This document shows, piece after piece, positions 49,501 through 60,317 of a stretch of DNA of 64,000 bases. The stretch is from contig JAILWY010000004.1 in assembly GCA_022113835.1 (NCBI GenBank), forward strand, positions 4,095,501 to 4,159,500. The letters are read 5' to 3'. The notes below the pieces were generated by a model. It did no database searches. It saw only the letters and a list, made by a program, of their open reading frames with translations, and was not told the DNA's origin. Every line of letters begins with the position of its first letter. Position 1 is the stretch's first letter. The position numbers were made by a program, and so were the translations under genes. This DNA comes from Atopsyche davidsoni (lineage: Eukaryota; Arthropoda; Insecta; Trichoptera; Hydrobiosidae).

Positions 49501-50522
49501 GAAAAATAAAGTGACAATTAAATTAATTAAATGACACGATTTCGCCAGGTAAAACGGTCCTTTTTTTGTGGAAGATGGGGGATAGACACCAAGCAAGGTT
49601 AGGTAGCAAGACCCTTAATACATGCACAATTAAGTCAAATATTTAACAAGGGTGTAAATAGTAATAATTGGAAGACCATTTGTATCGTCCAGATACAACT
49701 TGAGCTTCAATACATATTGAATATCTGCAAGGCTAATCTATGAATAAAATAGTCACCAATCAATTATTTGATCTGTAATACACCATATCTAAACAATAAT
49801 TACAAAAACGCTTGTGTGTTATAAGCGATGCCTATTTTAAGCATATTTATTATTAAAAAAGTACAGAATGCGATTTAGTGTTAAATCTACGAGACAGTCA
49901 CAATTCAGCTTTGTTGAATTATATTGAATATTATTATTAATATTACGTATACATTTTAAGAAATTCAATATTTTTGACAGAGAGTACTAGGTGGAATTCC
50001 ATTTTAATATTTTTGAGTAAAATACTTGTGAAAAGTATTTTACTCAAAAGTATTCATTTTACCCGATATTCGTTAAAAAATATATAATCTTTGTGTTTAA
50101 ATATTTTTTTTTTATATATTGGTAATACTTACAGCCCTCAGAGAGCCGTTGGTTTCGTCAAACAGTATGACGACTCCGTGGAGCAGCGGCAGAGGGGGAC
50201 GCTTGCTGGGGTTATCACCGAAAACAGTGATCAGCTTACAGCTAAGGGATGCGACAGGGGTTGGTTTCCCAGCTAAGCCGAGGTTCAACCCCTTCATGTA
50301 GCCAGGCATGCACAGCAGCACCCCGTTTTCAGGAGGCACCCTGGTGAAGGTTCTCACGGACTCTGAAGCCACGAGGTCTTCGCTCTTTTCCTCACCGTCA
50401 CTGCCACCTGGCGATGAGAAGTTAGAAATGGCAATCAACGCCTGTTTTACCACTTCTACTGTCTTCTCCCACGTCAGTAGACTTGCCACTTCATTATCAT
50501 TGATTTTAGTGACGGTATCCAT
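37549..50522 (-). CDS. CRYM: Ketimine reductase mu-crystallin
   Basis: Five exons, all with GT..AG sites and matching phase: 50522-50133, 48882-48706, 48024-47832, 39085-38897, 37631-37549 (1032 nt, 343 aa). A member of the ornithine cyclodeaminase / mu-crystallin family. NAD(P)H-dependent enzymes of this family reduce cyclic ketimines such as piperideine-2-carboxylate; the vertebrate protein also binds thyroid hormone. Recognised by MPGYMKGLNLGLAGKP and GVVILFDETNGSLRA in exon 1, WRTAAVTCAATHAL and the dinucleotide loop GAGVQG (residues 169-174) in exon 2, IRIWNRT and GADVIVTATAAT in exon 3, FQSLG|GDGTEDAAVARLIY across exons 4-5. Slightly longer than the roughly 314-aa mammalian protein through an S/E-rich insert near residue 40. 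An acceptor at 50534 implies an upstream untranslated exon. Intron 3 is 8.7 kb and full of transposon debris. Confidence 0.93.
38214..38345 (+). repeat. Dispersed repeat, partner at 43078
   Basis: 'tccttatttacgtttacgag', 'tggaaatat', 'acttttgttaaaaatact' and 'ataacactactt' recur in order and orientation at about 43090-43205. In CRYM intron 4. Confidence 0.55.
38520..38760 (+). mobile_element. Tc1/mariner relic, 5' end and transposase start
   Basis: After TA, the end CAGTGTGTCCAAAAAGTGTA matches that of 9109-9657. Downstream, a frame reads MEQYPETHRVLSIVME, a stop, then YRAEYRTRNAPSDDSIRKWI, a helix-turn-helix-like start of a transposase. It breaks off near 38760. It complements 9109-9657, which keeps only the C-terminal half. 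In CRYM intron 4. Confidence 0.7.
39270..39292. repeat. (AT)n microsatellite
   Basis: Uninterrupted AT dinucleotides directly beside the mariner insertion at 39299. Confidence 0.85.
39299..40002 (-). mobile_element. mariner element, internally deleted
   Basis: TA-flanked; 5' end (right side, reversed) CGAGGGCGGTCCGATAAGTA, opposite end CGAGGGCAGTCCTATAAGTA. The 129-codon minus ORF (39861-39472) is the DNA-binding part of a mariner transposase: YRSVIRFLFSERKS, YGDSSSSMATVKNRFNEFQR, DEPRPGAPKMATAEDNVTKI, ISKDRVGHILHEILDMKKL. After this the frame is lost, and the catalytic DDE part is almost wholly deleted (704 bp against about 1.3 kb). In CRYM intron 3, about 210 bp upstream of exon 4. Confidence 0.92.
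40489..40613 (+). repeat. Dispersed repeat, partner at 42100
   Basis: 'aaaacaaaacctacatatt', 'gaaaatggaaaag' and 'acaggctgtattgtg' occur in the same order at 42100-42225, 1.6 kb away in direct orientation. CRYM intron 3. Confidence 0.65.
41690..41830. other. Unclassified transposon-like block
   Basis: Two TACAGG / ACAGGGTG strings about 60 bp apart in a less AT-rich stretch resemble transposon ends. No TIR or ORF could be matched. Confidence 0.25.
42100..42225 (+). repeat. Dispersed repeat, second copy of 40489
   Basis: About 80 percent similar to 40489-40613 by eye over 120 bp. Followed by an AT/AC dinucleotide tract that forms a palindrome (about 42228-42280). Confidence 0.65.
43078..43205 (+). 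repeat. Dispersed repeat, second copy of 38214
   Basis: Starts with 'acaggctgtatt', the string ending the 40489 and 42100 copies, and continues with the 38214-type block. This copy therefore links the two repeat pairs into one family. Confidence 0.55.
44282..44405. mobile_element. Degraded relative of the 19948 MITE
   Basis: Left end GCTGCCCACACACGCTGTGACACAA aligns with 19948 onward (two changes in the first 20 nt). The right arm is barely recognisable. Confidence 0.45.
44447..44621. mobile_element. hAT-type MITE (175 bp)
   Basis: Perfect 14-bp inverted ends CAGTGGCGTGCGGT. Flanks TTGTCTGT (44439-44446) and TTGTCTTA (44622-44629) match at 6 of 8, as expected for an aged hAT insertion. Different ends from the GGTTCCCAAA family. 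CRYM intron 3. Confidence 0.82.
44630..47831. other. CRYM intron 3, 5' part
   Basis: AT-rich with no recognised repeat. ORFs at 45604-45957 (minus) and 46213-46437 (plus) lack domains. A B-box-like GTGTTCGACTCC near 47730 may be a tRNA-derived relic. Confidence 0.4.
48230..48710 (-). repeat. Dispersed repeat overlapping the CRYM exon 2 donor
   Basis: Reverse-orientation copy of 22306-22665 with an extra internal duplication: the string 'gctcagtgaaatggtcgcca' occurs at about 48344 and again at 48492. The outer end, read on the minus strand, runs ACGAG|GTGAG, so the repeat covers the last five bases of exon 2 and its donor. Confidence 0.65.
48883..50132. other. CRYM intron 1
   Basis: AT-rich. 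Nothing beyond poly-A/T runs. Confidence 0.6.
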
Positions 50523-51654
50523 GATTATTTGATCTACAATAAATCAATTAAACACTGTATCAAATAACAAGAAAACTGTTCACTTCAGCCGGTGACTTTT
50601 ACTTAAATAGCTGTTACATTTATTCAGCTTCCTTATATATATAAAATAACGCACTATTTTTTAGTACTATCACAGATGTTATTTCTAAATTGACTGCCCA
50701 CAAACAGATAACTTGTTATTCTTGATATACGCACAGAAGATAAGCAGTGAATCAAGATAAGGTAATGAACATATTATAGAAATAAGTCAATAAATAATAT
50801 TATGTTGCGGGTTGCACTGCTTTAGTTGAATAACCCCATTTGATAATAAAAAATGTTTAAAAAAAACTATTATGAACACATATGATTATAAATTAAACAA
50901 CGCTGTGTTAAAAGAAGTTGACTAGGGTTACTCGCTTTTAAGCTATGTGCACATAAAGGTTACCTACAGTCGTCAAAAGGTGGGGTTACGAGATCTGTTT
51001 ACAAACTTTCTTCTGAAAAATTATATAATTTACTCTACATAATCATGAAAAATTATTTTAATTCTAATTATGCCATAAACTACAAAAAAAACCGTTAAAC
51101 CCACTCCAACGGACACCGGTAATAAAAAAAAAATATTAAGTTATCCACGTTCATTACCAAAAAATACTGATGATGTGGTCATCGGCTACCGTTTCTTTAT
51201 AATAATAGGATGTTATATATATTAATCATTACTATTAAAACCCTTACTTATTCTTCAACTCGTGTAATGTAGGGTTTTTAACACATATTTTTCCCTACAC
51301 AAACTCAATAACGAAAACAAAGAAATAATAAAGCCCACGACTGTCAGTTGTAAAAAAATGATGTACAATTGCACAATACAAAATATTGAAGACAAAATAA
51401 AAATTGTTTAGAGCTACAAGTTTCAAGCCCACTGATATATTAATTTATGAGTAATATTTCATCTGATTTTTACTAATGTTGTGTTTGACATTGCTAAATC
51501 TTTATTGTTACATTAAAGACCCGACAAGGATGTCACAACAAAAAAAATCATACGCATTCAAGGTCTTTCAAAACATTAAATTGTAACCGGTATAAAAACA
51601 ATCATCAGTTAAGAATATAATTTGCGGTTTCATTGTCATGAATATATTTAATAC
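50523..51654. other. Upstream of CRYM coding start
   Basis: Should contain the CRYM leader exon and promoter. No TATA box, initiator or leader exon could be fixed in this AT-rich sequence. Confidence 0.4.
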
Positions 51655-51975
51655 TAGCAATGTAGCCCGTCATAAAATGACGTATTTGATGAACGATGCG
51701 TCTAAAATTTGTTTTTTTTGTAAAAGTTCTAAATTTGAAATTCTCACGGTGAAGAACTGAATCATATAATTCGTACATATTGAAATTCGCTAAAGCATAT
51801 TTTAAAGTTTATGAATGAAAATATTATCCTATCGTCTTGAAATTCGGCACATAGCTGCGGAAAAATTTACTTAACTTATGTGCAAAAAATCAGCGTTGTA
51901 TCTTTTAAGATATTCTATACAGAACGGAAAAATGAAACATACACACATACAAACATACAAACATACAAACACACA
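51655..51975 (+). mobile_element. Probable non-LTR retroelement 3' end with microsatellite tail
   Basis: Unique sequence (starting about 'tagcccgtcataaaatgacg', with 'gaaattcggcacatagctgc') runs into an (ACATACAA)n-type tail at 51938-51975. A 3' microsatellite tail is typical of RTE/CR1-like LINEs and their SINEs. No coding part seen. Confidence 0.45.
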
Positions 51976-52812
51976 ATGGCTATTATTATAGTAGATTTAC
52001 TACACAAAATAGATAATATTATATATATTTTTTTTTGTGTTTTAATCATCCCATTGTCTTTTTTACTAATAAGTTTAATATATTATTTTAATTGTTTAAT
52101 TTTTAAAAATTTTATCGTTTAGCCCTGCCATTTGCAACGCTCGAGCAAGGTCTCAAACAAAAAACAGCCTGAAAATTGTATTGACAATAACCAGAGCGAG
52201 TATTTCTAATACCCATGCTATTTTAGATTTTGTATATCTAATTGGTTATTTAAAATAGCGTGCACTTGTAGAGATAGAAAATGTCTTATTTACTAGTATT
52301 AAATTATATTCGTTACGCCGTTGAACTTGCTTTATTTTTAGTTTATTTTTATGTGCTGAGCCCCAATTTTGGTTCTCTTTGCATATCCAGCAGCATTGCC
52401 GTGCTGAGCCTAGTCCACGAAATACATTATTAATATATGTGCATTTTGATGTATGTTTGGATGTAATGTTGTATTTAGTAAATATTTATTAAATTGTTCA
52501 GTTGTAATTTTAATATTGCACTTTTATCATAGTCGTATGGAAATAAATAATACGTTCTACATAGGTATTATTTTAATTTATTTTTTTATAATTTACATGT
52601 GTTTTTATTATACATAAATTCTTGCAAAAGTGGCGTGTACCTTGTGAAGCAGACAGCAAATACGGTATGACATCAAAATATTGTTTTTTCAGCTGTTAGG
52701 TCGCACGATATTGATTTTTATCACATTTCAATATTTTTCAGTATAATAAACATATACAATTTTATAAAAAAAATGTATTCTCTTGTTGAAATATCAAATT
52801 ATCACTACATGC

Positions 52813-54982
52813 TTATTTCCGGCTACCCTCATTTGTCAAAGTGCAGCCTTCGAAGGAGTCTTCCTGGTTATATACTCTAATTCCATTTTATAACACAGAT
52901 TCAATGAAATAATAGTATCAACAGTAAAAATGTATATATTTTATTGATTCTCAATTCGGCATTCATTCTATGAGTAAATATTTCATACTATACTCTATTC
53001 ATTTTCAAAAGTAATATTTACACACATAAATGTTACAAGCTAGCAACATTTTCTATTTAATAAATATTATAAATACAAAACATAATAATCTTCAATTTTA
53101 ATAAAATACAACTCTGAAATTATTATCTACCACAAAAATCTAACAAGAACATTGTTATCACTTACTTCTATAATCACAAGATACTTATCGATGTCAACTT
53201 TATCATAATCAAGTATTATATATAAAACAAATTACTAGAGGATTGTCACAGATGATTATTTTCTGAGTTATATATAGTATATATACATATTTTTTTGCAA
53301 CTTTAAATTATTTTTAACATAAAAGACCAATTATGAATACAATAAAAAAAATAGCAGTTACCAAACTTATAAATGTATATTTCTTCCTTGCGTAGTGTTT
53401 TGGGGACTGCTTTTTTTGGGGGTTGCTCTAATTTATTGCACCTTTGAAATATCCTGTAAAAAATAAGTTGACATAAATAAATTTGTAATGAAAAAAAATT
53501 ACGATACCCTGAAGATAAGAAATGGAAAGTTCATGTATCAAAAGTCCAATGGTGATAATTAATTCGACAAATAATTAACAATGGTTGAGATAATGAAGAT
53601 GTTGATGACAATCGCAGAATGGCGAATATAACCTGTTAAGTAGATTAATACGCAATTATTCATAATTATACATAACGTAACAAAAATATCAACTCGAGTG
53701 ATATTAAATAATTCTTAGTAAGTTATATTTTTTTGATTAAATACTAATGTATTCTTGACTTAACCAAAAAATTCCAACCTCACCTGGCAAGATTGTTGGC
53801 CAGTTAAAATATTAAATCAGATGAAGGGCATTGATTATTGTATTGTTTTGTTTGTTATATTGGTTATTTTTTAAAATATTTGTAATGCTTAGGAGGTTTG
53901 CTGCTAAAAGTGGACTTGCTCTTTTTTATTCGCCGAGCAGGAAATACACAATCTGATACAAAATAAGTGCTGAATTAAAGCAACAAAACCGAACATTGTG
54001 TTCATCCGTGTTGGGAATTTTCCTTCGTGGTTATCTCATCTTATGCATCATAAAAATACACGAATTACCCTATTTATAAAGTCGTAAATCATAATACCAT
54101 AAATATCCGCAGCACGCAATCTGTATATGCAAAAAATACAATGCATTTCGTTAAGTAAATAATATATCTTGCATTAAAATACGTAATGAGAATATGGCTA
54201 TAGACTTTCAAAGGTTAAGCCCTTTTCATGACTATAAAAATTGTTTGGCCTCCATGGTACACAATGGTACGACTCATAAAATTAAATTAAATTAATGAAT
54301 GTATATGCTTGAAAGAAACTTTAACCAGAAATAAAATGCTGGATATAAAAAAATAAACTAGTACAAAATAGTGATTTGAGACATCGCGTAGTAAAATCAA
54401 TACGCTTAACTTCTGAAACCTTTCCAGCATATTTTATTATTATATTTTTATTTTTAAACCAAATATAAATTTGCATGTTTCAGGTATTTGTGTATCTCAT
54501 TTCTTATAATTCACATTGAAGTAAGAATTGCAGCAAGTCAACTAATTTTAAAGTAACGACTTCAATATCGAACCAAATAATAGCATGACAAGGAATCATT
54601 ACCACAAAGTATTACAAAAGGAAGGCATTCGTTATTTTATATCATCGAAACCATTTAAGTATAATATATTCTGTAAATACAAGTTTTTATATTTTGGAAC
54701 ATTACATTATTCGTTTCCATGTACTAAATAAATAAATAAATAATCAATAATACATTTCTTTAGTTTATATTTTTATACTGTGTAGAATGTAATGAATAGC
54801 GTATACATATCCATAATAGTTATTATAGTTTATGGCATTTTTATAGTAAGCAATAAAAAAATTATTTATGCAAATAATGCATAAACTAAACGATATAAAA
54901 TATGTTCCCATACTGAAATACTCACATCTGACAAACCGTTTATTATGAGATTCTGGTCAACGGATCTCTTCCTATTTTTCAT
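52813..54982 (-). other. Three weak candidate exons
   Basis: 54982-54926: ATG, 19 codons (starts MKNRKRSVDQ), strong donor GTGAGT. 53453-53362: acceptor TTTTTTACAG, frame with LEQPPKKAVPKTLRKEEIYI, donor GTAACT. 52874-52813: frame EDSFEGCTLTNEGSRK then stop. The last two join in phase; the first does not fit them. Could be 3' exons of a gene further right, or chance. Confidence 0.22.
54722..54746. repeat. (AAAT)n microsatellite
   Basis: Five or six AAAT units. Confidence 0.7.
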
Positions 54983-55122
54983 GTTTTATCGTAATAATAA
55001 ATAGAATATATCTTCGCCTTTTCAGTTTTCTTCCCGTCTGCACTCCACACACACGGCATCATCATCATCACGATATACTCCCGCAGCACTTGACTCGCAC
55101 AAACTCTTCGCCGGGAAGCACT

Positions 55123-55475
55123 CTAGAAGTGGGTTGTTTTAACTTCGGGGTCGTTCCTTTCGATATTTTCATTTGCAACTTTTCTCGTGAACCACAGGGA
55201 GAAGACGATGAACGATATCTTGAGGATGACCATAGCCACGAACACGATCAGGAAAGCCATTGCGAGGGCCGGAGGCGGTGTTGGGTTATCACGACCGGCG
55301 TAATTTTCACTCCAGCGGTGTTCGACGAGTGATTGGTTTCAGTGGCGATAAGAGTTTTTATTCTTGTTGAGGTTTACGTCACGACTCCGTGCCAAGGCGG
55401 AATCGCCTCCGTGCCCGGCTTCTGTGCTGAGAGCCGACTCATACATTGTGATGGAGGATTTGGCGGATAAGCTAT
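55123..55475 (-). CDS. Exon with transmembrane tail and in-frame UGA
   Basis: Very good acceptor (CTGCTCTTCAG). The frame (phase 1) reads SLSAKSSITMYESALSTEAG and on to SYRH, then UGA at 55341-55339. The same frame continues for 72 codons to TAG at 55123. That second part has an N-Q-S glycosylation site directly after the UGA, a PTPPPALA linker, a hydrophobic segment of about 23 residues (MAFLIVFVAMVILKISFIVF), then basic TRK and a short polar tail. It may be read as (i) a 45-aa membrane peptide from the ATG at 55260, (ii) a readthrough exon giving a membrane-anchored form, or (iii) a pseudogene. Compatible in phase with exons at 59438-59492 and 59553-59724. Identity unknown. Confidence 0.45.
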
Positions 55476-55768
55476 CTGAAGAGCAGATAGCAGCATGATT
55501 AGAGGGAGCCGCAGTGCTACCTATTATAAATACATTATTCCGTGATTACCGTAAATGGTATAAAAATAAATATTTTTATTGTAGGTCAGTGCTCGGTATT
55601 TGCTTGCTAGGTCTCCGCGTATTTGTATAAATTATTTATTATCGCTAGCAATGCCGCTAGATAATAAAATATAGGTAAGGAAAAAAACTGTACCTGTATG
55701 CTGATGTAATGCAAGCATATTATCAGTAGGTCCAAAAATCTACGAAATATTTTAATTATCATTTAAAT

Positions 55769-56229
55769 CATAGGATCCCAAACTATTTTGTCCCGTCGAC
55801 CCCTTGTCGAGTTTTCCAGTTTCGATTTTTATAAAATTCATCATCTTCAAACATATTTTTGACATCTGATATACAGGGTGCGCCATATTTTATGTCGGTA
55901 TGTAAACATTTAATATCTTTGATATTTATTAACCAAATGACTTAAGTAAACATGTTTTGAAACATTAATTTAATACAATTTTAACCATGCTTCACACTGA
56001 AACAACGCGCTGAAATAGTGACGTTGTACATTGAAAATAGTCGTTCAGTTGTGTTAACTCAACGTGCATATCGTCGAAAATATCGTGGCCAACATGGCCA
56101 ATGGGATTCACTATTGTAGACCCCCATTTACAGTTCGTGGACCCCCAATTTAATTTTTCGCTGTCATCGACCCCTTGCAAGGCAAAATCGACCCCTGGGG
56201 GTCGATATTGACCATTTTGGGAACCTATG
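55769..56229 (+). mobile_element. hAT-type MITE, 461 bp, perfect target copy
   Basis: Ends CATAGGATCCCAAA and, reversed, CATAGGTTCCCAAA. ATTTAAAT on both sides (55761-55768 and 56230-56237). Internal blocks match the copies at 1, 10201 and 34351, but the middle differs in length. Confidence 0.95.
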
Positions 56230-56237
56230 ATTTAAAT

Positions 56238-56945
56238 TAAGCATTATTTTATTTTCAGTTTTGAAGAAATTTTTCAGTTCTTTACGGATTTGTTATATAT
56301 CTCTATTAAAGCTTCGTAAAAAATATCATAATCACTTTTTTACGGAGATAAAAATAATGCTACTTCATATCTGATGAACCAAAATTTAAGAAATTATGGT
56401 AGTTATTGGACCATCAGTTGGGGAAAAGGTGTTACGGTTTATCAATTGAAGATCATCGAAGTTTTAACATTTTAAATGTTCTACAACCTCACATAGTAAT
56501 ATGTATTTGATAACTGATCAATTTTAATATTTTCAAGTACGTGAAGGGAAACTCGTTCACATTGTAATAAGGTAGGCAGTTCTCTGATAAGCTATCAGTA
56601 TTGATAAAATTAATGCACGAATAAAAAATAATCCCGCTGAAATGCATATCGTAAGGCAATTCTTGTGAAACCAGCACACTATTGCATAATTGCTTTGTTG
56701 TTGACATTCTTCGACTTACCTTTTACAATCTAATGAAACTAATAGATGTAACTGTTGTTGGAAGACTTTATTGTATCTGAACTATCTATGAAATAATCAA
56801 AATGTGCGAATGATCCCTTGAACTTTTGACAATACGTTCCTCGGAGTCGAAAATAACAACACTTGTCATTGTTATTATACGTGTGGCTGAGGGAGATAAT
56901 CCTGAAGCTTTACACCTACTACAGACCTACCTGAGGTACAGTTTC
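56238..56945. other. Spacer, no gene seen
   Basis: AT-rich. A 72-codon minus ORF (56489-56707) has no domain. Confidence 0.45.
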
Positions 56946-56949
56946 CTGC

Positions 56950-57175
56950 CCTCTCCCTTGCTAAGAGGTTGTAGTCGAGGAGAGAGCTGATGGAGGAGTT
57001 GGGGATCATGTGCAGAGAGATTTGAAACGATTGGATAATGTAGATGATTACCTATTCGAGAGTTTTCGTGTTGGTGTCTCGGTAAAGTTTAGCGTCTTGG
57101 GTGATCCAAGGGGAGTCGAAGACCCATCGTAGAATTTTGAAAGACTTGGAGGCTGTCGTATCTGGTGAGGGGGAA
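56950..57175 (-). mobile_element. Jockey-clade LINE remnant (ORF2 C-terminus)
   Basis: Minus-strand frame reads SKSFKILRWVFDSPWITQDA, KLYRDTNTKTLE, stop, then VIIYIIQSF. The K/R-I-L-R-x-[IV]-x-[DN]-[AS]-P-W pattern with following L-[HY]-x-D is the conserved region after the reverse transcriptase in jockey-like non-LTR elements. Interrupted and degraded. Confidence 0.65.
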
Positions 57176-58429
57176 TATATCCCATTACATTTCCTTGTTA
57201 CACCATTCAATAAACCAATTGTGTTGTTCTAGATCTTTTTACTCGTGCTTCACGGTGTAAATCCTTCCGCTGGTTTCCTGCTTTTAGGCCAAGGTGCAGC
57301 TATTGTAAAAGAACTACAGTTTCCCCGGTCTGTGGAGAAGTACAAAATAAAAAAGCTATTTCTATTAATTAATACTAGTTGAACAACAGTTGATTTCGCA
57401 AATGTAACGTCCCTTAGTGTTCGCAGGTAATGTCCTTCAAGGTTTCTTTGTGATGCCTCCATTGCCCTTCGTCGACTAACCATAATATTTGTAAAACAAA
57501 GGGTACAAATAATATACGCAAGTGCTATTTTTTTAAATAACTTAAGAGGCACAGCATTTATGGCGGATGTAACAAAATTACTAAAAATTATTTTTGTCAT
57601 AAATAAGTAAGACAATGTATTAAAAAAAAACATTTATTACAAATATCACTCATTGTTAAACATGAACAATTCAAACACACAATGCTCGTGGAGTCATTTT
57701 AATCTGTAATTTTTAACTTCTCAGGTTATTATATATTTGCATGTAAATGTTAAATACTCATTACACGCGTTCAGATCATATTCTTTCAAATGCTTCAGTG
57801 GGTTTTGTACCATTATGGGTTGATTAGGAGCACTCGACAAGGTAAAATAGAAATAACTTGATATTGGCTACCGATAACAACACGAAGGCTTAAATTCAAA
57901 TCATTTCATGTACAAGGTCAGTTTGAAATTGATTAGTAGAAACATTCACGATGATGTCTTTTGTAACTTTGGAAAATAAACATACAACTCACACTAGATA
58001 GTTAAAGTAAAATTAATATAACTATGTAAGTCAGAAAAATGGTTTAAAGTGTATTTTGAAATAAGTCATAGATTAGAAAGACAGTTTAAGAATGTAAAAA
58101 AATAACACTTAATAACAACATCGTATTTTTATATTACATTATATTGAAGATTTTTGGTAAGTACAAATTAATTAATTAACTATATTCATTCGTAAGCGAC
58201 GGATTAAAAGATGTTGTTTTTTTTTTTTATAATTTTCATAGACTATTAAGTGAGTTCCAGATTAACTCAAAATATTGAAATCACATCAGGGATCTGAAGT
58301 TCCTTGAGAAAAAATATACGATGGACTGCGTGAGTCCACACGAGGAGAACTATTAATATTAAAATATATTGCCACATTTCAGCCTGCAGTCGAAGTAGTT
58401 TTCAGTTGGTTTTGTGAATAAATAATTGT
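57176..58429. other. Spacer or intron
   Basis: Includes a 127-codon minus ORF (57250-57633) whose later part (SRRRAMEASQRNLEGHYLRT) is less AT-driven but matches nothing I know; it may be more LINE-related debris. Otherwise AT-rich. Confidence 0.35.
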
Positions 58430-59724
58430 CTAGGGGCAGGCTGGAGATATTCTCTCCGGGGAGTCTGAAAATTCGTCCACTGGTAGCACCGGCAGGGGTG
58501 GCCTCGCCGGCGGGGGCTCGTGGCTGTACTCGTCTGGAACAAGCAATGCATGAGTAAACGGCACGCAGTCGAGAATTCGGGACACGCTTTCGTCAGTCGC
58601 AGAAAGAAAATAATTTCAAAACGATTTATTTAGGAAGATTTCCCAACCGATAATCGTTCGGAAATGGGCGGGTTACAAAAGTTTTGTGGTTTTGTCATGT
58701 TTTTTTTTTTTATATTACTAAATAACCAAATCAGTGTTATAGTGACCCAAAAACGCAATAGCAGCCACAATTTTTTTTATTAAATCCTGCGATATATTGT
58801 GGTTTAGTTATAACACCTTAGTAAAGTTGCATAAGCATCGGTTAAATTTTAGCATTTGAAAACGTATTATCGGATAATTAAAAATAAATTATATACTGTA
58901 AACTATTACATAGACTTATTGAAAATTAATAGCGCACAGTGTTTTTTTATGCTAAATAGTTTATTATTGTTCAGATAAAAAGCTAGCAATAACTTTATAA
59001 TCAAAAACATATAATATTATTATGTTAAAAGAATCACGAATACAATGGTGTTAGTAAGACGCTAATATATGTGCAACGCATCCGTCAATACATCAACGTT
59101 TCCATGAATCTTTTATAGGTATTCAGACTCAATCTATGGTTTTTTATCTTAAAATGTAAATGTTGCATGGGAAGCTGCATCATGACACTGAGAATAATTA
59201 TTTGGGGCTTACCCACGAAACAGCCCTATAAGGATGGGGATGGGGTTATTTAATCAATATATTCTGCTCAAAAAAACGAGAGTTCTGAGAAACCTAAATA
59301 TTGTGTTTTTCAATCAATTTATGTGACCATCCCTTAAATTTTCGTACCAAGTTATGATTAACAAGAAGTAAAAAGGGTGCGATTAAAGGAGTTACTCAGA
59401 TACAAACAACACCCAGAACAATCCAGTATTGTCTTACTTTCGACCTCGCCGAGCGTCAAAGTGATCTCCCTCATCCAGACAGGCTCATTATTCTGAATAT
59501 GGCCGTATACAATTCTGTCTTATTAAAATCATAAAAGAAAGCATGAATTCACCTATGTCGCTGTAGTGCTGTATGGAGACTCCGTCGGCGGCTCCTCGGT
59601 CCGCCCAGTGCAGGGGCGAGGGCGGCGTCAGGGGCGGCGAGGGCGGCGCGAGGGGCGGCGTGCTGGCGGCCCCGGACACACTGCGACTGGCACTGCGGCA
59701 GTCTCGCTGCAGCCACTGGGGCAC
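58430..59724 (-). CDS. Proline-rich C-terminus of an unidentified protein
   Basis: Two exons that join in phase. 59724-59553: acceptor CTGCTGCAG, frame VPQWLQRDCRSASRS, then TPPLAPPSPPLTPPSP, donor GTGAAT. 58533-58430: acceptor GTTCCAG, frame EYSHEPPPARPPLPVLPVDE, ending ERISPACP-stop. S/P-rich with PxxP motifs, suggesting a cytoplasmic tail that binds SH3-type domains. Upstream exons lie right of the window or were not found. GC-rich codons fit the other real exons here. Confidence 0.55.
59438..59492 (-). CDS. Candidate 55-nt exon
   Basis: Acceptor CATATTCAG and donor A|GTAAGA enclose the frame NNEPVWMREITLTLGEVE. It joins in phase to either 58533 or 55475. After 59553 it would give an immediate stop, so it is either an alternative to that exon, a poison exon, or chance. 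Confidence 0.3.
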
Positions 59725-59984
59725 CTGCAGCAGCGGCCAATCAGACACCCGCCGTGACTCACCGCCATCACATACAATAACTGTCAAAGTGAACCGACAG
59801 CGACACGATAACGACCTGCCGCTGCAGGAAAAGGCACCACCGACCACACGCGGACTCGCGCGATTAACCAAAATTTAGACATTTATGCCACCTCGCAATA
59901 CACAGCACTCATGCCAGAATAAATTATGATGCTTCAGTATCGTTGTTGGCATGCAGATAGGCTCAGTCATAACAGAGTCGTATA

Positions 59985-60065
59985 CAGCCGCCTACACGCG
60001 CTGCGACACAACCAAATCTTAATTATACTAATTGCAAATCGGTATGTGTCACTACGCGTATAACT
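59985..60065. mobile_element. Small relative of the 19948 MITE
   Basis: Left arm GCCGCCTACACGCGCTGCGA followed by CACAACC; right arm, reversed, has ACGCGTAGTGACACA. Strongly shortened. Confidence 0.5.
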
Positions 60066-60131
60066 TGGTTATACGTCGGGAATACGCGGATACTGCGATT
60101 TTGTACTGGCATTACCCTCATTTGTACAGGA

Positions 60132-60192
60132 GAACATGTATTATGAGAATATGTATTACGAAAACATGTATTATGAGAATATGCATTGAGAG
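60132..60192. repeat. Tandem repeat of about 32 bp
   Basis: AACATGTATTATGAGAATAT occurs twice, and an inverted TTCTCATAATACATGT follows at about 60255, making a small hairpin-forming block. Confidence 0.7.
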
Positions 60193-60317
60193 TGTCTTTC
60201 AAAGTATCACACAGTTTTTTAGAGGCATACCCCCTCCCTATAAAGAGTGTAACCGTTCTCATAATACATGTAAAGAAAATAATGCTTGTACAGAGACGCG
60301 AATCGCGATCGGGTCTG

